Shown piece by piece: positions 60,542 to 64,000 of a stretch of DNA of 64,000 nucleotides. Both the position numbers and the translations under genes were made by a program. The notes beneath the pieces were generated by a model. That model was not told the DNA's origin and searched no databases. It saw only the letters and a list, made by a program, of their open reading frames with translations. This DNA is from Halicephalobus mephisto. Its lineage: Eukaryota; Nematoda; Chromadorea; Rhabditida; Panagrolaimidae. Position 1 is the stretch's first letter, and the number at the start of each line of letters is the position of its first letter. The stretch covers positions 155,937-219,936 of the forward strand of contig SWDT01000054.1 of assembly GCA_009193035.1 (NCBI GenBank). The letters run 5' to 3'.

Positions 60542-61067
60542 TTTTGAAAACTAACAGAAACTGTTCCAACTGCAACCGAACTTATAAACGAGCAACCAAG
60601 ACCTGTTTTGGACATGCTTTTGCTTTTTACTTCTTTATTTCCACTAAAGTTGAATTGAAACATTCGAAGAATTCGGAATTATTGATTGTCATAGTTACTA
60701 GAAAATTATTTTCCTCGTAAAAAATCGTACATGACAAAATGAAAGATAAACATGACGACATCAAAGTGGAAAATCTACGGAGGGGAATCCCCACCTTCCA
60801 TATTTAGTCGAGTCCAAAGAATCAAGCGATTATGATCAGTTATTCGTCGCGATAATGCCCAGAGAGAATTCCGCTCGTAAAACAGAGTTTGGGAAGTCCC
60901 TTTATCATGTGACGTCTGCACTGGCTGTGGAGATAACCCAAACCGAAGCAAATCCGATCAACGGTCATTCTTTCATTGACCGTTTTGTCGGGAAAGCCCT
61001 CGAATCTCGTGATTTTATTTTTCTTTATTATTTTGAATAAATTTTAAAATAATTTTTCTTTCAGATT
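60542..61067. other. Upstream region of the nuclear receptor gene
   Basis: Divergent region between the EF-hand gene and the receptor. 60855-61040 holds a 61-codon ATG ORF with coding-like composition (MPRENSARKTEFGKSLYHVT) that stops before the receptor acceptor at 61064; it could be an untranslated or alternative 5' exon, but no joint is certain. Confidence 0.35.
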
Positions 61068-63200
61068 ATGACTCAAAAAAAACAATTTACTAAAATGGAA
61101 AACTCGGTCCAGACAGTACCTAACTGTCCTGTCTGCGGAGACCAACGAGCCGGGAAACACTACAACGGATTGGCCTGTTTTGGGCAAGTAAAAAATTCAA
61201 CAAATAATTAATTCCTAAAATATTTCAGATGTAAATCGTTTTTCCGAAGAAGGTAAAATTCGAGAATTTTCATTTCTAAAAATTCTATTTTTTTAAAATC
61301 AAAAATTCAAAATTCATTAATTTTTTTAAATTTTATAATTTTCTAAAATTTTTAAAAATTTTCTTAAATTTAATAATTTCTTAAATTTATAAGTTTTATA
61401 ATTTTTTAGCTATATGAATTTTATAATTTTCTAAATTTTATAATTTTCTAAATTTTATAATTTTATAATTTTTATAATTTTTTGAATTTTATAATTTTTA
61501 TAATTTTTCTAAATTTTATAATTTTCTAAATTTTCCTTAATTTAGTGTCTGGAATAATCGGAAATACAATTGTCATAATAATAAATCCTGTGAAATCGTC
61601 AAAATATACCGTAATCGTTGTCGTGCGTGTCGTTTTGCAAAATGTTTACTTGTTGGTTTGGATCCAAATGGTGAGATGTCTGAATTTCGACCGGATTTTC
61701 AAACAAGCTTCGTAATTTCAGCAGTGCAAAGTGAGCGTGACAAACGATCAACGAAAAATCAAGAAAGACATATCCAAAACGACGAAGAATTTTCCGAAGT
61801 TTTATCTGTCTGCAGTTCAGAATCTCTAAACGATACGGTAATTACAAAAAACAATAGACATATGTTCGAAGAATCATCTGTAGAAGAAAAAATTAAAAAA
61901 TTGGTTAGTAAAAAAGTTTTAAATTTTTTAAAAACTTCGTGGAAAATTCTGGAAACAGAAATTTTCAGAAATCTACGGAATTTTTGGAATTTTTGTAATT
62001 TTCGAAAATCTTCAGAAATTTTTCAATTTTTAAGAATTTGATGGAATTTTTCAATTTTTTTGAATTTGATGGAAATTTTTAGTTTCCTAAAATCGAATAA
62101 GTTTCTAGAATTTCCTTCAATTTCTTCAATTTTAGAATTCTATTGAATTTTTGTTTTTAAAATTTTCAAAAATCTTCAGAAATTTTTCAATTTTTTTGAA
62201 TTTGATGGAAGTTTTTAGTTTCCTAAAATCGAATAAGTTTCTAGAATTTCCTTCAATTTCTTCAATTTTAGAATTCTATAAAATTTTTGTTTTTATTATT
62301 TCCTAAACTTTTCTGGAATCGTACAAAATTTTCTCCAACTTTTAAAAACTTGAAGGTTTCTGGAGTCTCCTAGAATCCAGTAAAATATTTAGAATTATCT
62401 AAAATCAAAAAGTGAAATTTCCAGAAATTTATTTTAATTTTTGATAAAATTTATTTTTACAATAATGAATTCAAAATTCAGAGCGAAGAAAAAACGTCTT
62501 TGGACATCTATGAGCTCGACGAATTTCTCAAAAATGGAGGTATTTTTCTGAATTGGAATAATCTTGACCAAGTAACCTCCGGGTCGAGTTTACTGTATAA
62601 GGATTTGTTGTTTGCAGCGGATTGGATCAGAATCTGCTGTAGAGAGTTTAATTTCGACCACCACCAGTCCTTCAATGTCCTGAAGTCCCGGATGATCAAC
62701 GTCGCCTTCCTGAACGCGACCCAGAGGATTTACACTTCGGCCGTTGATCCCAGGTTTATTTTCGAACTTTATAAATTTGAATTTTTCTAAATTTAGGTTT
62801 CGATTTAATCTCGAAAACAGATTTCCGAGTTCAATCAAATCCGAAATTCTCGAACTTAAGTTAAATCCTGATGACGTGGTTTTACTCAAATGTTTGGTCG
62901 TTTTAAACTCCGTCATCAGGACTGCCTTCTGTGCTTCTGAATTCAGAACGCAAGTTTTCCGGCTGCTGAAGGAAAGGTGTGGAAAATTCGCTGATTTCGT
63001 TCCACATGTTGCGTCCGAAGAGAGATTCGGCAGACTATTGATGATTCTGGTGGAAGTGGAGGTACGTCCTTTGGTCAAATTTGAAACACTTTTATGTCCG
63101 TTTCTAGAAAATGGTTTTCGATTTCATCGAAGACGTCACAGTTTACGCTATTTTTGACGGAAACGATTTGAATCAAGTTCGTTCACTTCTCCATCTGTAG
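61068..63200 (+). CDS. Nuclear hormone receptor (nematode-type)
   Basis: Ligand-regulated transcription factor. Exons 61068-61183, 61229-61252 (24-nt microexon), 61546-61903, 62482-62753, 62797-63061, 63108-63200; 375 residues, all phases fit. The two zinc fingers of the DNA-binding domain are CPVCGDQRAGKHYNGLACFG + CKSFFRR and CHNNKSCEIVKIYRNRCRAC + RFAKCLLVGL. The P-box reads CFGCKSFFRR. The first intron has a GC donor (GCAAGT), forced by the frame; the recognition helix is coded by the microexon. A hinge rich in charged residues precedes a C-terminal domain (LLYKDLLFAADWIRICCREF, VVLLKCLVVLNSVIRTAFCA) resembling divergent nematode ligand-binding domains. Paralog not assignable. Confidence 0.9.
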
Positions 63201-63229
63201 ATCATGAAAAATCATACTGTTGTGAAAAT

Positions 63230-63720
63230 CCGAAATGGGTGTCGTTGTCTCAGTGCGAATTTCTAGAAGCTCCCAGAATCCTCGACTTCAGATGTTGATT
63301 TCAAGTTTCTTAAATTTCGAAATTCTTCCACGTGATTCTCGAAGGTTTCAGAATCCTTCGTTAAATTTTGGAAAATCTCATAGAATTCCGAAAATTTCTA
63401 GAAGTTCTTACTGGATTCTGGAATGATCCAAAAACATTAAATTTCGGGACTTTTCGGAAATTTCAACAAGATTCTGAAATCTTTCCAAGTCCCCGATTCT
63501 GGAAGCTTCTGCGGAATTCTAAAAGGTTTTAAAAATTCCGATTAAATTCTAAAATGTTCCGAAAACTTCCACAAAAGTTCAGAAAGTCCTAGAAGACTTT
63601 CATGGGGTTTCTGAAAGTCCCAAAATCTTCTATTGGATCTTGGAAGATTCTAGAATTTTTTCGAAATTCTTCTCTAAATATTGTCAAATTCTCAGGGATA
63701 TTCTAGTTTTCTTTATTATT
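63230..63720. repeat. GAA/TTC-type degenerate repeat region
   Basis: Many short AGAATTCTAGAAGTTTC-like motifs with about 10-30 bp spacing. AATAAA on the minus strand near 63710 (plus-strand TTTATT) probably serves the last gene. Confidence 0.7.
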
Positions 63721-63854
63721 TCATTTGATCTACAAAATTGCAAATAAACGAAATAAAGAAAGAATTGTGTTTGGCAGTGTTCGAGATTTTCAAGGTTGTG
63801 TGGCAGAGATTACATTAAGCCTCCAAGTAGAGGTCTTCTTAGTGAATCTTGCTT

Positions 63855-64000
63855 TTAGTAAGATTCAGAGACAGTGTTGCTGTATTTGACAGGAGCAGCA
63901 ACGTGGTTGCTACGAGGGACATCGTATCCACCTTGACTGGCTGGGTGTTCAGGAGCAGGTTGGAGGGCAGGTGGAGCAGGAGCTGGTGGTGGTGGTGGTG
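63855..64000 (-). CDS. Proline-rich protein, C-terminal end (5' partial)
   Basis: Minus-strand frame ends at TAA (63855-63857) and runs off the window. It reads PPPPPAPAPPALQPAPEHPA and later GGYDVPRSNHVAAPVKYSNT, then SESY. Low-complexity Pro/Ala-rich tail typical of secreted or cuticle-associated nematode proteins. Coding composition and frame are clear; family not recognised. Confidence 0.7.
   Translation of the reverse strand, partial: PPPPPAPAPPALQPAPEHPASQGGYDVPRSNHVAAPVKYSNTVSESY

Overview
The window looks like a nematode chromosome arm or arm-like region, most likely a rhabditid related to Caenorhabditis. Evidence: small introns (mostly 40-55 bp) with T-rich ...TTTCAG acceptors, AT-rich spacers full of short degenerate repeats, trans-splice-like acceptors just before start codons, and nematode-restricted families (Wart domain, CC-domain secreted proteins, class 2 lipase of the lips type, divergent nuclear receptor, divergent G alpha). 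I built gene models by hand by joining reading frames across GT-AG (and one GC-AG) junctions that keep phase; no alignment or search was run.

Layout. 88-5411 (+): 3' part of an ARHGEF10/17-like RhoGEF, with a foldback element and an LTR-like repeat in its large intron. 6129-7558 (+): AMPK gamma subunit. 7996-10625 (+): LDL-receptor family member, probably the yolk receptor RME-2. 11447-17472 (+): a 1917-residue protein with a degenerate SNF2-like region. 17714-20118 (+): methylmalonyl-CoA mutase. 20255-23306 (-): secreted lipase, convergent with the mutase. 25091-26307 (+): CREB (crh-1). 29049-32363 (+): secreted chitin-binding/CC-domain protein. 33476-33768 (+): mini RING-like protein. 34696-35737 (+): Ral GTPase with an N-terminal extension. 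37253-37582 (+): SMIM14-like membrane protein. 38534-40389 (-): divergent G alpha. 42725-45692 (-): ELM2/SANT/GATA-like corepressor subunit. 47191-50852 (+): helical protein of unknown function with possible alternative first exons. 51725-52186 (+): small secreted acidic protein. 52281-53563 (-): cytosolic NADP isocitrate dehydrogenase, divergent from 54173-55353 (+), mitochondrial-type enoyl reductase MECR. 56575-57602 (+): Wart-domain hedgehog-related protein, followed 178 bp later by a Cys-rich secreted protein (57781-58569). 58685-60541 (-): secreted EF-hand protein. 61068-63200 (+): nuclear hormone receptor. 63855-64000 (-): 3' end of a proline-rich protein.

The genes are mostly unrelated. 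Three (methylmalonyl-CoA mutase, IDH, MECR) are mitochondrial or NADPH/fatty-acid metabolism enzymes, and AMPK gamma, CREB, Ral and G alpha are signalling genes. Two gene pairs are close enough to be operon candidates (11447/17714 and 56575/57781).

The most unusual items are: an 80-bp tandem repeat at 41471-41667 in which every unit carries five perfectly phased HSF-type nGAAn pentamers; a SNF2-like region that has lost its Walker A motif; a nuclear receptor whose DNA-recognition helix is encoded by a 24-nt microexon behind a GC-AG intron; recurrent GTTGGT splice donors; and a possible poison cassette exon in the CC-domain gene.
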